Assembly (NCBI GenBank): GCA_003576745.1
Contig: QEVR01000001.1
Span: 124,001 to 188,000 of the forward strand
Reading direction: 5' to 3'
Length of the DNA: 64,000 nt
DNA from: Candidatus Uhrbacteria bacterium
Lineage (GTDB): Bacteria; Patescibacteriota; Patescibacteriia; 2-12-FULL-60-25
Made by a program: the position numbers and the translations under genes. Shown here one piece after another: positions 16,079 through 24,642 of this stretch (positions are counted from its first letter, which is position 1; every line of letters starts with the position of its first letter). The notes beneath the pieces are model-generated. The model made no database searches. It saw nothing but the letters and a program-made list of their open reading frames with translations, and was not told where the DNA came from.

Positions 16079-16300
16079 ATGGGGAGTGGGAAGTTGTTAG
16101 GAAGTAGGGAGTGGGGAAGTAGGATTGCGTAGGACATAGGGGGTAGGGCGTGGGTCGTGAGCTATGAGCCGTGAGCCATGCGGGAAGTTGTGAAGTTGCG
16201 TAGGGGGGAAGAGGACGTAGTTGCGTAGTACGTGGTTGCGTAGGGGGAGCATCATTCTCCCCGAACCCCGTAACCCGTTCCCTATGGACAGCGTTTTCTC
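16079..16300 (+). repeat. Modular intergenic repeat, copy 5
   Basis: It holds 'gggagtgggaagttgttaggaagtaggg', 'gggcgtgggtcgtgagctatgagccgtgagcc', 'gggaagttgtgaagttgcgtagg', 'gtagttgcgtagtacgtggttgcgtag', the hairpin module GGGGGAGCATCATTCTCCCC (16243-16262) and 'gaaccccgtaacccgttccc'. It fills the divergent gap between gyrB and the gene at 16369. Confidence 0.85.
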
Positions 16301-16351
16301 CAAGCTTCCTGATTCGGGTTGCTGCCTGCCTACAGACTCTGTGTCCGCCTG

Positions 16352-16360
16352 TGGTACTCT
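16352..16360 (+). promoter_or_regulatory. Weak extended -10 before the gene at 16369
   Basis: TGGTACTCT fits the TGn-hexamer pattern of an extended -10 box and ends 8 nt before ATG 16369. It is a weak match on its own; the position is the main support. Confidence 0.3.
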
Positions 16361-16368
16361 ATGGACAC

Positions 16369-17259
16369 ATGGCAACACCGAATCCAGGCATTGGAAACGG
16401 ATTTACCGAGGGGGAATTGCAGTTCGCTTCTTTTTGGGTTCGTCATGAAATTCTCATACGCAGGTTGCTTTACGGAATTCTCTTCGGAGTGAATGCGTTG
16501 TTGTGGGGCGCGGCATTGTGGGGTCTCTTGGACGCGTATGCCATTTCATATCCTCGCGAATCCAGGATTACCGCGGAGATCGCGGAAAATCAGTTTTTGG
16601 CACAACAATTGCAAAGCAATCGGCCGGAGGGCGTGTCGACGAGCCCTGTAAATACCTTTCAAGGCACGGATGGGCGTTTGGATATGCTGGTGAAGATCCG
16701 CAATCCAAATGCGCGATGGTGGGCCGAGTTCACCTACCGTTTTAATATCGCCGGTGAACTCACGCCCGCGCGGTCGGGGTTCGTGTTGCCGGGCCATGAA
16801 AGATATCTCGGCGAGTTCGGATACAAACCGGATCGCGCGGGTTCCCGATCGGCGGTGCTCACGGTAGACAATATCCGCTGGCATAGACTTCAGCCGGAGC
16901 AAGTTGGCGGCGATTTTCCGGAGTGGCTGACCCGGCGCAATGCGTTCGAGATCGGTGATATCGCTTTTCAAAGCGACCTTCAGATCGCCGGAAAAAATGT
17001 GGGGCGAACGAGTTTTTCCGTACGCAATGCCACGGCCTTCGGGTACTGGAGCGTCGGTTTGTATGTGATTCTTGAACGCGGGTCCACGCCGGTCGCAGCG
17101 AATTATATTACCCTGGAACGCGTGTCTCCCGGGGAGGTACGAAACATCAATATCGATTGGTTTGAGCAGCTGCCCGGCGTCACCAATACGGTTGTGCAGC
17201 CCGTTGTCAATTACCTGGATACGAGCGCGTACTTGCCGACGACGCAATTTGAGCGGTAA
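16369..17259 (+). CDS. Membrane-anchored protein upstream of rodA
   Basis: No family is recognised with confidence. The 296-residue protein has a cytoplasmic N-terminus, one membrane helix (LLYGILFGVNALLWGAALWGLL, about 34-56) and a beta-rich external part of about 230 residues without Cys pairs. ATG 16369 is preferred over the frame start at 16351 because the putative -10 box lies between. It is 48 nt upstream of rodA on the same strand, so a role at the cell envelope is likely by context. Confidence 0.7.
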   Translation: MATPNPGIGNGFTEGELQFASFWVRHEILIRRLLYGILFGVNALLWGAALWGLLDAYAISYPRESRITAEIAENQFLAQQLQSNRPEGVSTSPVNTFQGTDGRLDMLVKIRNPNARWWAEFTYRFNIAGELTPARSGFVLPGHERYLGEFGYKPDRAGSRSAVLTVDNIRWHRLQPEQVGGDFPEWLTRRNAFEIGDIAFQSDLQIAGKNVGRTSFSVRNATAFGYWSVGLYVILERGSTPVAANYITLERVSPGEVRNINIDWFEQLPGVTNTVVQPVVNYLDTSAYLPTTQFER

Positions 17260-17307
17260 AAACCGGGATATCCCCGACCCCTTTTCTTCGGACAGGGAAT
17301 ATCTCTC

Positions 17308-18408
17308 ATGCGTCTCCAAAACATCATCATCCGGTTTGACTGGACGCTTATGCTCACAGCCCTCGCGCTTACGGGCGTAGGGCTCGTTGTGATGTACGGC
17401 ATCGGCATTTCCCGGGCAGAGGCCGATTTATTCCTTTTTCAAAAGCAATTCGTCGGAACCGTGATCGGTTTGTTTCTGATCGCGGCGTGCTGCCTCTTGG
17501 ATTATCGGCAGCTTCGAAGTCTCGCCCTGCCCCTGTATGCCGCGGGAGCGGCATTGCTTGCGGGCGTACTCGTATTCGGAGAAAGTATTCGCGGCACGCG
17601 CGGATGGTATGTTATTGGGGGCTTGTCGTTTCAGCCCGTCGAAATCGCGAAAATCTGTCTCATCCTTTTTTTGGCGTCCTATCTCGTTCGATTCGTCCAT
17701 GAAAAATTGCCGTGGCATGCGCTTTCCGGGAGTCTGCTCGCGACGCTGGGGTATGCGGCCCTTGTTCTCCTTCAGCCCGACTTCGGTTCCGCTATGGTGA
17801 TGATCGCGCTTTGGGGTTTTATGGTGCTTGTCGTCGGCATTCCGTTCCGAGCGATCCTTGCCGTGACCGGGATTTTTCTTTTTGCGGCAGTCGCCGCATG
17901 GACGTTGTTTTTTCAGCCGTATCAAAAGGAACGATTCATGGCATTCCTTGACCCCAGCCTTGATGCGCGGGGTGCCGGATATAATGTGACGCAGGCGCGT
18001 ATCGCGATTGGTTCAGGGGGCTTGTTTGGAAAAGGTATCGGCGAAGGATCGCAGTCGCGTTTGCGTTTTCTTCCGGAGGCGGCGACGGATTTTACGTTCG
18101 CGGTTATAGGCGAAGAGCTCGGGCTCGTGGGGATTTCGCTCGTTCTTGGGCTGTTCGTCCTGCTGTTCTATCGGTTCTTCGCCATCGCACGATTGAGCGA
18201 AGATGATTATGCAAAACTCCTTATTGTCGGCGCCGGCTCCATGCTTTTTGTGCATCTCGTTATCAATGCCGGTATGAACGTTGGCATGATGCCTGTGACA
18301 GGTATTCCTCTGCCGTTTTTGTCATCCGCTTCTTCATTTCTTATCAGCGCATTCGTGAGCCTTGGCCTCGTGCAGAGCATTTCCGTTCATCGGAGAGCGC
18401 ATGCATAG
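17308..18408 (+). CDS. rodA: RodA/FtsW-type peptidoglycan polymerase
   Basis: SEDS proteins polymerise lipid II in the membrane. The 366-residue protein has about ten membrane segments and the family motifs RGTRGWYVIGGLSFQPVEIAK, LLQPDFGSAM, AGYNVTQARIAIGSGGLFGKG, FLPEAATDFTFAVIGEELG and the final GMMPVTGIPLPFLS. The TGIPLPFLS ending and the FLPEAATDFTF form fit RodA better than FtsW. No class B penicillin-binding protein partner is next to it. Confidence 0.93.
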   Translation: MRLQNIIIRFDWTLMLTALALTGVGLVVMYGIGISRAEADLFLFQKQFVGTVIGLFLIAACCLLDYRQLRSLALPLYAAGAALLAGVLVFGESIRGTRGWYVIGGLSFQPVEIAKICLILFLASYLVRFVHEKLPWHALSGSLLATLGYAALVLLQPDFGSAMVMIALWGFMVLVVGIPFRAILAVTGIFLFAAVAAWTLFFQPYQKERFMAFLDPSLDARGAGYNVTQARIAIGSGGLFGKGIGEGSQSRLRFLPEAATDFTFAVIGEELGLVGISLVLGLFVLLFYRFFAIARLSEDDYAKLLIVGAGSMLFVHLVINAGMNVGMMPVTGIPLPFLSSASSFLISAFVSLGLVQSISVHRRAHA

Positions 18409-18409
18409 G

Positions 18410-18605
18410 CGGGGAAGTGGGGAGTGGGGTTGCGTAGGGGGGAAGAGTACGTCGTTGCGTAGGACGCAGGTCGTGAGGTATGGGTCGTGAGCCATGCGGG
18501 AAGTTGCGTAGTTGCGTAGGGGGAGCATAATTCTCCCCGAACCACGTAACCCTTTCCTTTGCCCTTAGCCCTGTGCCCTTTTGCTAATTGCCAAACCCTC
18601 CCTCC
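18410..18605 (+). repeat. Modular intergenic repeat, copy 6
   Basis: It begins right after the rodA stop with 'ggcggggaagtggggagtggggttgcgtagg', then 'aagagtacgtcgttgcgtaggac', 'catgcgggaagttgcgtagttgcgtag', the perfect hairpin module GGGGGAGCATAATTCTCCCC (18519-18538), 'gaaccacgtaaccctttcctttgccctt' and 'ttgctaattgccaa'. Confidence 0.85.
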
Positions 18606-18629
18606 TCCCCACTCTCTGCTTTATCCGCA

Positions 18630-18659
18630 TTGACCCGCGCCTTTATCGGACGATATAGT
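18630..18659 (+). promoter_or_regulatory. Promoter of the zinc-ribbon-like gene
   Basis: TTGACC (18630-18635), an 18-nt spacer and TATAGT (18654-18659) place transcription start at about 18666, which is the start codon itself. The mRNA would be leaderless. Confidence 0.6.
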
Positions 18660-18665
18660 TATTGC

Positions 18666-18992
18666 ATGATGGATCCTTCCGCGCCAAAGGTACTCACGCA
18701 TTGCCCACTCTGTCAGGCCTCCTATCAGGAACGGGGCGTTCGGTTATTAGGGGAGTCTACCGGCATGACGCTCTATCATTTGCATTGCAGTGCATGCCGT
18801 CATTCCGTTTTGGCGATGATCGTAGAAAATCCCCACGGCATACGTTCTGTCGGACTGGTTACCGACATGGAGGCGCAGGATGCGATACGTTTTCAGGATC
18901 TCGATCCGGTTTCCGCGGATGATTGCGTCCGCATGCATCTTGCGTTGGACGGACAAAGCCGCGAAATGTGCCGCCGTCTACTGCAGCGGTGA
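18666..18992 (+). CDS. Small protein with CxxC zinc-ribbon-like motifs
   Basis: The 108-residue protein has CPLC near residue 13 and CSAC near residue 41, in the spacing of a one-knuckle-pair zinc ribbon, followed by a region SVLAMIVENPHGIRSVGLVTDM. No family or function is recognised. The start is chosen from the promoter that ends 6 nt upstream; the frame extends to 18588 without support. It lies 77 nt before rplY and could be co-transcribed with it. Confidence 0.6.
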   Translation: MMDPSAPKVLTHCPLCQASYQERGVRLLGESTGMTLYHLHCSACRHSVLAMIVENPHGIRSVGLVTDMEAQDAIRFQDLDPVSADDCVRMHLALDGQSREMCRRLLQR

Positions 18993-19069
18993 GCGGTGAA
19001 GCTTTCGTGAGAATGTTCGCGCAACATCTTGACAACCTGGCCGAAAACGCCTACCCTCCGCCCACATCT

Positions 19070-19780
19070 ATGGAAACCCTGCAACTGGAAGCCAGCTTGC
19101 GATCCGAGCTCGGCCGACGCGCAAAAACCGTGCGCGCGAACCATCATATTCCCGGCGTGATGTACGGGCATGGTTTGGAGCCCCGCCCCATTTCGGTTCA
19201 GGAACGGGCATTTCATACCGTCTATCAGAAAGCCGGTTCTTCGAGTCTTATCGACATGAACGTCGGGAGTGAGGAGTCTGTAAAAGTCCTTATTAAGGAC
19301 GTGCAGCGCGATCCGCTTACCATGCAGCCGATTCATGCGGACTTTTATCAAGTTCGGATGGATGAAGAAATGAACGCAACGATTCCGCTCCGTTTTGTTG
19401 GCGATTCGCCTGCGGTGCGCCAGCTCGGCGGCACGCTCGTAAAATCGCTCGATGCAGTGGACGTGTCCTGTCTGCCGAAAGATCTGCCGCACGACATTGA
19501 AGTTGATCTGTCTGTTCTAGCCACATTCGACGACGATATTACGCTTGCCGATCTTGCATTGCCGCCGGGTGTTACCCTTTTGGAAGAAGACCTTCGCACG
19601 CCGGTAGCACAGGTGCAGGCGCCGCTCACGGAAGAAGAGCTCAAACGTCTTGAGGAGTCCCATCTGGGAGACGTCACTACCGTGGTTTCGGAAGCCGATG
19701 AAAAGAAAGCCGAAGCGGAGGCTGCAGCAGCTGCAGAGGCGTCGGCGGAAGGAGCGGGAAAATCTGAAAATGGAGCTTAA
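19070..19780 (+). CDS. rplY: 50S ribosomal protein L25, CTC form
   Basis: bL25 binds 5S rRNA. The 236-residue protein has the L25 domain (LEASLRSELGRRAKTVRANHHIPGVMYGHG, then VLIKDVQRDPLTMQPIHADFYQV) and the CTC C-terminal beta domain (IPLRFVGDSPAVRQLGGTLVKSLDAVDVSCLP...DLPHDIEVDL). It ends in an Ala/Glu/Lys-rich low-complexity tail. The start METLQLEAS is at 19070; an upstream extension is a shadow of the previous gene. The 3' end overlaps the next gene. Confidence 0.93.
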   Translation: METLQLEASLRSELGRRAKTVRANHHIPGVMYGHGLEPRPISVQERAFHTVYQKAGSSSLIDMNVGSEESVKVLIKDVQRDPLTMQPIHADFYQVRMDEEMNATIPLRFVGDSPAVRQLGGTLVKSLDAVDVSCLPKDLPHDIEVDLSVLATFDDDITLADLALPPGVTLLEEDLRTPVAQVQAPLTEEELKRLEESHLGDVTTVVSEADEKKAEAEAAAAAEASAEGAGKSENGA

Positions 19781-20900
19781 AGAACGCGTTGGCAGCGTGA
19801 TTGAAAAATCCACACAGGCTTCAACGCAATTCGAACGGTGGTTTCGAGAGTCATGGAGAACGGTTGTCTTCATGGCTCTCTTGTTCGTTGCGCTCTCCAT
19901 CGGATTTTTGATGTATGCACTGTCGGGGCGCGCTTCGAAGGAAACCGATACGTACGCTTTCGATGTCCCCGCCGCATCCTCGACAGGTCCGCTTGCCGAA
20001 CGGGCGCTGGATGGCGTGCTCGTGGATGCGTCTTCCACGCGTCTGCTTCCTTTCGGTGTGATGGTAGAGAACAATATCGAAGCCTGGCCCTTGTCCGGCC
20101 CGGCGAAAGCCAATCTTGTGTTTGAGGCTCCCGTCGAAGGAAGTATTACCCGCCTTTTTCTTTTGTTTGACGCATCAACCGCCGTGGACCGCATCGGGCC
20201 CGTGCGGAGCGCACGTCCGTACTACGTGGAACTTGCCGAAAGTATCGGTTCCCTGTACGCGCATGTCGGCGGCAGTCCCGCGTCTTTGGCGCTCATTTCA
20301 AAGCTTGCAGATTTTCGCGATCTGAATGAATTTTCCAATGGACAGTTTTTTTGGCGGAGTCCGGAGAGGTCTGCGCCGCATAATGTCTACACAAGCACGG
20401 ATGAACTTCGGAAGGCGGCGGAGCAGAAATCCTTCGTCGTAAAGGATTTTCGTCCATGGGAGTATGTTGATGATATTGCTTCCACGCAACCGTCTGAGCC
20501 GGACGTGGCCGACATCGTTATTCCGTACGAAGGTGCGTATAAGGCGAGCTGGCATTACGACCCTGAAACACGCCTCTATACCCGCTCCCAGAATGACGTT
20601 CTTCAAAAAGATGAAGACGGGAGCGTCGTGACCGCGAGGAATGTTGTGGTCCTGCTCACCGCCGCCCGCGTCCTCGACGGCGAAGGAAGACTGGATCTCC
20701 GGACAACAGGTTCCGGCGAAGCGCGGATATTCCATGACGGAAAAGCATCGAAGGCATTTTGGAAACGCAGGGACGGACAGATGATGACGTTTGAAAGCGT
20801 CGACGGACTCGACGTTCCTCTCGCGCGGGGCACTACATGGATTTCTTTTCTCACGAGTCCCGCCGCGTTTGCCCGCGTAACGGCGGATACACGTCCATGA
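19770..20900 (+). CDS. DUF3048 (YerB-like) membrane-anchored protein
   Basis: The 376-residue protein has an N-terminal membrane anchor (TVVFMALLFVALSIGFLMYAL, about 31-51) and an external DUF3048-type domain, recognised by PFGVMVENNIEAWPLSGPAKANLVFEAPVEG and RIGPVRSARPYYVELAESIGSLYAHVGGSP. The second half (ARNVVVLLTA...TTGSGEARIFHDGKASKAFWKR) also fits that family. Its molecular role is unknown. ATG 19770 overlaps the rplY stop by 11 nt. The stop overlaps murA by 4 nt, so it is likely co-translated with murA. Confidence 0.85.
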   Translation: MELKERVGSVIEKSTQASTQFERWFRESWRTVVFMALLFVALSIGFLMYALSGRASKETDTYAFDVPAASSTGPLAERALDGVLVDASSTRLLPFGVMVENNIEAWPLSGPAKANLVFEAPVEGSITRLFLLFDASTAVDRIGPVRSARPYYVELAESIGSLYAHVGGSPASLALISKLADFRDLNEFSNGQFFWRSPERSAPHNVYTSTDELRKAAEQKSFVVKDFRPWEYVDDIASTQPSEPDVADIVIPYEGAYKASWHYDPETRLYTRSQNDVLQKDEDGSVVTARNVVVLLTAARVLDGEGRLDLRTTGSGEARIFHDGKASKAFWKRRDGQMMTFESVDGLDVPLARGTTWISFLTSPAAFARVTADTRP

Positions 20901-22204
20901 GCACTCTTCACATTACCGGCGGCGCGCGGTTGTCGGGAGAGGTTCGCATTTCCGGCGCCAAGAATGCCGCGACGAAAGAGCTCGTGGCGGCATTGCTCAC
21001 GGACGAACCGGTGACGCTCACAAATGTCCCAGATATCGGAGATACGGCCGTGACCATCGACATGCTTCGCGCGCTGGGCGCCTTGGTGGAGCGCCGCGGC
21101 GATGCCGTTACGGTCACCGCGTCCGGCATGACAAGCCCGGAAGTGACGGAAGCCTTCAGCCGGAAAAACCGCATCCCGATTTTACTGTTCGGTCCGCTCC
21201 TGTCGCGTTTCCGCGAAGCCCGCATTCCCGCCCTTGGCGGATGCAATATCGGCGCGCGCCCCGTGGATTTTCATCTTGCCGCCCTGCGTTCCATGGGCGC
21301 GGATATCGTGTGCGCGAATGGGATGTACGAGGCTCGCATTCCGGAAGGGAAACGGCTGAAAGGGACGGTGATCGACCTGCCGTTTCCGTCCGTGGGAGCG
21401 ACCGAAAACATTATGCTCGCGGCGGTGCTCGCCAAAGGCATTACGACCATTCAAAATGCCGCCATCGAACCGGAGATACTGGACCTCGCAAAGCTCCTGC
21501 AGTCCATGGGCGCGATTATATCCTTGGACGTGAACAGATCCTGGGTGATCGAAGGCGTCGATGTTTTGCACGGCGCTTCGCATCGCGTGATTCCCGACCG
21601 TATTGAAGCCGCAAGTTTTGCCGCAGCCGCGGCGCTCATCGGGAGCGACGTTCGTATCCGCGATGCGGAGCAGGGGGATATGCTTTCGTTTTTGAACGCA
21701 TTACGCCGCGTGGGGGTACGGTTTGAGATCGAAGCGGACGGCATTCGCGTATTCCGGGCGGAAACGATCAAGCCGACCACCCTGGAAACGGATGTGCATC
21801 CCGGATTCATGACGGATTGGCAGCAGCCTTTCGTGATGCTGCTCACACAGGCGAACGGCGTATCCATTGTGCACGAAACCGTGTATGAGAACCGCTTCGG
21901 TTACACGGAGGCGCTGAACAACATGGGCGCGAATATCACCGTTCATCAGAAATGTCTGGGAGAAAAAGCCTGTCGCTATAAACACCGGAATGAACCTCAC
22001 AGCGCGGTTATCGTCGGCCCCACGCCGCTCCACGCGGCGGTAATAGATATTCCCGATCTTCGCGCGGGATTTTCGTATCTTATCGCCGCGCTTATCGCCG
22101 ACGGCACGAGCGTAATTTCCGGGATCGAGCACATCGAGCGCGGGTATGAGAACATCATTGAAAAATTGAAGGGGCTTGGAGCGAAGATCGAAAAAGGGGA
22201 GTAG
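20897..22204 (+). CDS. murA: UDP-N-acetylglucosamine 1-carboxyvinyltransferase MurA
   Basis: MurA makes the first committed peptidoglycan precursor, UDP-GlcNAc-enolpyruvate. The 435-residue protein has GEVRISGAKNAA (about 15-26) with the catalytic Lys region, and the loop ALGGCNIGARPVD with the catalytic Cys at residue 116, so it is the Cys (fosfomycin-sensitive type) variant. HPGFMTDWQQPF, ENRFGYTEALNNMGA and DLRAGFSYLIAAL follow. The start overlaps the DUF3048 gene stop (ATGA). The stop TAG lies at the first bases of an intergenic repeat. Confidence 0.97.
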   Translation: MSTLHITGGARLSGEVRISGAKNAATKELVAALLTDEPVTLTNVPDIGDTAVTIDMLRALGALVERRGDAVTVTASGMTSPEVTEAFSRKNRIPILLFGPLLSRFREARIPALGGCNIGARPVDFHLAALRSMGADIVCANGMYEARIPEGKRLKGTVIDLPFPSVGATENIMLAAVLAKGITTIQNAAIEPEILDLAKLLQSMGAIISLDVNRSWVIEGVDVLHGASHRVIPDRIEAASFAAAAALIGSDVRIRDAEQGDMLSFLNALRRVGVRFEIEADGIRVFRAETIKPTTLETDVHPGFMTDWQQPFVMLLTQANGVSIVHETVYENRFGYTEALNNMGANITVHQKCLGEKACRYKHRNEPHSAVIVGPTPLHAAVIDIPDLRAGFSYLIAALIADGTSVISGIEHIERGYENIIEKLKGLGAKIEKGE

Positions 22205-22535
22205 GGGGACGTGGCCATGCGGGCGGGATTCGTCATGCGCCGTGAGCCTTGCGTCGTGCGTCATGCACCCGAAACCCGAGCGGTCCGTAGGTTCGTAAGT
22301 CTGTAAGTTCGTAGATCATGGGACAAAGGGACTAGGAAGTGGGAAGGAGGGAGTAGGACGTAGGAGGAGAGGTATGCGCCGTGCGCCCGTAACCATTCAC
22401 TGCTCACCACTCACTTGGTCCCTTCATAGGACAAAGGAAGTAGGGCGTAGGACGTGGGTCATGAGCCCGTAACCTAAAACTCATAACCTGCTCATTGCCA
22501 AAAGCTCCCGGCGACAATCTTTCCCGTATCCCGAG
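22205..22535 (+). repeat. Modular intergenic repeat, copy 7 (long composite)
   Basis: The gap is filled by modules 'gtcatgcgccgtgagccttgcg', 'ggtccgtaggttcgtaagtctgtaag', 'catgggacaaaggg', 'gtaggacgtaggagg', 'cactgctcaccactcac', 'ggtcccttcataggacaaagg' and 'attgccaaaagctcccggcgacaatctttcc'. A similar composite with the same module order is at 50561-50930. The AGCATAATTCTCCCC hairpin is absent in both. Confidence 0.8.
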
Positions 22536-22537
22536 AC

Positions 22538-23422
22538 CTATGTCCCAAAACGGATATCCAGAATCCGATTCCGGCCGGCGAGATCATTATGGACACCGAT
22601 CATTGCTTCGGGGAACAGGGATGAGGCAAAGCGCTTCAGATCTCGTGATTGCGGCGGATCGAATTCCAGAAGGATCCGCTCCGGCACCGTATGAAGCCGT
22701 TCGCGAAGGTTGGTAAGGAGGGTTTTATTGAGCGCCATGCCCTTGTCTTTTGCGAAGAGCGCACGACGAGGTTCGAATGCGACGACATCGGGCTGTAATT
22801 TTTTGCGATCGCTTTCCGGGAGGTATGGAAGATTTGCTAGGACCATGAGCGTCTTGTTTGCGCGCTCGATGGCGGTGACGATGGTTCGGCTTAAGAGATT
22901 TCCGCGCAAAAACATGACGCGTCCGTCAACTCCGTGCGCGAAGGCGTTATCCCCGGCCATGCGAAGCGCCCGCCGGGAACGGTCGCTCGCAATAACGTGC
23001 ACAGACGGAAACTCTCGTGCGGCACTGATTCCGATGGCGCCGCAGCCGGTCCCTACGTCCCAGATCACCGTATCCTTGGGGGGTTCCTGCATGAGAATAT
23101 CAATGAACAACTCGGATTCCGGCCGCGGAATGAGCGTATATCGGTTCACTAGGAAGCGTCTTCCGTAGAATTCCTGATAGCCGAGAATATAGGCAATCGG
23201 TTTGTGCGCGAGCCGCGCGCGGACGCACCGTTCGAATGCTCTTGTTTCGGCAGGCGTGAGCGCGCGATTGGCATGCGCCATGATCCAGCTTTTTTCCCGT
23301 CCAAGCGTATGCGCCATGAGAATCTCCGCTTCCAGCCATCCCACATTCTGATCCGGCGGACAGTTGATCCGTTTCGGGCGCAGACGTTTGGCCGCGTTCT
23401 GCAGCGCATCAAAAATGACCAT
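22538..23422 (-). CDS. prmC: Peptide chain release factor N5-glutamine methyltransferase PrmC
   Basis: PrmC methylates the Gln of the GGQ motif in RF1/RF2. The 294-residue protein has an N-terminal helical domain, YILGYQEFYGRRFLVNRYTLIPRPESE, the SAM-binding DVGTGCGAIGISAA (about 141-154) and FEPRRALFA. The catalytic motif NPPY is changed to NLPY (codon CTT in ANLPYLP). The neighbouring sequence is otherwise typical, so function is probably kept. The start at 23422 coincides with the transcription start predicted from an extended -10 box. Confidence 0.9.
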   Translation of the reverse strand: MVIFDALQNAAKRLRPKRINCPPDQNVGWLEAEILMAHTLGREKSWIMAHANRALTPAETRAFERCVRARLAHKPIAYILGYQEFYGRRFLVNRYTLIPRPESELFIDILMQEPPKDTVIWDVGTGCGAIGISAAREFPSVHVIASDRSRRALRMAGDNAFAHGVDGRVMFLRGNLLSRTIVTAIERANKTLMVLANLPYLPESDRKKLQPDVVAFEPRRALFAKDKGMALNKTLLTNLRERLHTVPERILLEFDPPQSRDLKRFASSLFPEAMIGVHNDLAGRNRILDIRFGT

Positions 23423-23428
23423 GATGAA

Positions 23429-23437
23429 ATAGTAGCA
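23429..23437 (-). promoter_or_regulatory. Extended -10 promoter of prmC
   Basis: On the minus strand TGCTACTAT is an extended -10 element. It ends 6 nt before the prmC ATG, predicting a leaderless transcript. Confidence 0.5.
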
Positions 23438-23561
23438 TACCCCTTGCCAGTCGCATCGGAGCAGTGTACCATCCCGCCATTCACCGACGTACGCGCCTCC
23501 GCCAAGGTTCCCATCCGCGTAACGCTACGGCGGCCGCGTCGGCGGCAAGGAAAAATTTCAT

Positions 23562-23638
23562 GGACGCATAGCTCAGTTGGTTAGAGCGTTCGGTTCACAT
23601 CCGAAAGGTCCCTGGTTCGAGTCCAGGTGCGTCCACCA
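23562..23638 (+). tRNA. tRNA-Val (CAC)
   Basis: The 77-nt cloverleaf has acceptor stem GGACGCA/TGCGTCC, D-arm with GCTCAGTTGGTTAGAGC, anticodon stem TTCGG/CCGAA around loop TTCACAT (anticodon CAC), T-arm with GGTTCGAGTCC, discriminator A and an encoded CCA. It stands alone between prmC and a nucleotidyltransferase gene. Confidence 0.96.
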
Positions 23639-23709
23639 GAGGCATCCATCGTTCATTGCGATGGATGTTTTTATTGACGCCGCACGTCATCCTTCGTAGC
23701 GTATGAGCG

Positions 23710-24420
23710 ATGTCCGATATTTCGCATGCCGTCATTCTCGCAGGCGGGCAGGGGACACGGCTCCGTCCCGTGACGCTTGAGATTCCCAAGCCGCTCATTC
23801 CCGTACAAGGTTTGCCGATTGCAACGTGGCTCGTGCGGCTGTTCGTGCGGCACGGCGTTACAACAGTCTCCGTGATTTATCCCACGTCGCGGAAAACGTC
23901 GTTTGAACAATGGGGTCTCGGCATCAGAAACGAAGTTCCGGAGCTTCGTCTGCTGGAGGAAACGGAGCCCATGGGGACGATGGGATACCTGGTTCATGAG
24001 ATGTCTTTTGCGGATGAACCGATTTTTGTTACGAACGGCGATGAACTGAAAGGACTGGATCTCTCTGCGCTCGCGGACGTTCATCGCCAACGATCGCACC
24101 CGGTGACCATTGCGCTCGTTCGCGTGCCAAATCCGTCGGAATACGGCGTTGCAGAAATGGATGGCGACCGCATTGTTCGCTTCCATGAAAAGCCGGAGAT
24201 TCCTCCGTCCACACTCATCTCATCCGGTTTGTATGTGGTTCATCCGCGCGTGTTTCGCGATGCGCCGCGCGACCGGCGGTTCTTGATGTTCGAGCGCGAT
24301 CTGTTTCCGCGTCTTGCCGAGGAGGGGAAGCTCGGAGGCTGTCCGCTCGGAGGCGCTTGGTATGACTGCGGCACCATGGAACGTTGGGAAAAGGCGATAC
24401 GGGAGTGGGGTGGGGAGTAG
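23710..24420 (+). CDS. Sugar-phosphate nucleotidyltransferase
   Basis: The 236-residue protein is an NTP_transferase-fold enzyme that would join a sugar 1-phosphate to NTP. It has the signature ILAGGQGTRLRPVTLEIPKPLIPV (about 9-32), the metal-binding FVTNGDE (about 107-113), EYGVAEMDGDRIVRFHEKP and the product-side GGAWYDCGTMERW. It lacks the long C-terminal left-handed beta helix of GlmU-type enzymes. The sugar and nucleotide cannot be told from sequence. Its last codons (WGGE, then TAG) are encoded by the G-rich start of an intergenic repeat. Confidence 0.85.
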   Translation: MSDISHAVILAGGQGTRLRPVTLEIPKPLIPVQGLPIATWLVRLFVRHGVTTVSVIYPTSRKTSFEQWGLGIRNEVPELRLLEETEPMGTMGYLVHEMSFADEPIFVTNGDELKGLDLSALADVHRQRSHPVTIALVRVPNPSEYGVAEMDGDRIVRFHEKPEIPPSTLISSGLYVVHPRVFRDAPRDRRFLMFERDLFPRLAEEGKLGGCPLGGAWYDCGTMERWEKAIREWGGE

Positions 24421-24627
24421 GGAAGGGTTGCGTAGGACGTCGTTGCGTAGGGGGAGCATAGTTCTCCCCGAACTTTTTGCCCCTTGCCCTAGGTTTGTAG
24501 GATCGTAGGTCCGTAAGACCGTAGGTTTGTAGGATGCGCTGTTCATCCTAAACCCGAGACCCGTTCCCTTTGTCCTGTGCCCTTAGCCCTTTGTCCCGTA
24601 ACCCGTAATCCTTTTCCTCAAGCCACG
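24416..24627 (+). repeat. Modular intergenic repeat, copy 8
   Basis: It starts at the stop codon of the nucleotidyltransferase with 'gtagggaagggttgcgtaggacgtcgttgcgtag'. The hairpin module GGGGGAGCATAGTTCTCCCC (24450-24469) follows, then the exact core GGTCCGTAAGACCGTAGG (24508-24525), the AGGATG-CATCCT hairpin and 'cccgttccctttgtcctgtgcccttagccc'. The segment after the core is nearly the same as in copy 1. Confidence 0.85.
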
Positions 24628-24636
24628 TGATATTAT
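24628..24636 (+). promoter_or_regulatory. Extended -10 promoter of the gene at 24643
   Basis: TGATATTAT (TGnTATTAT) ends 6 nt before ATG 24643, so the predicted transcript is leaderless. Confidence 0.5.
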
Positions 24637-24642
24637 GTGTCC

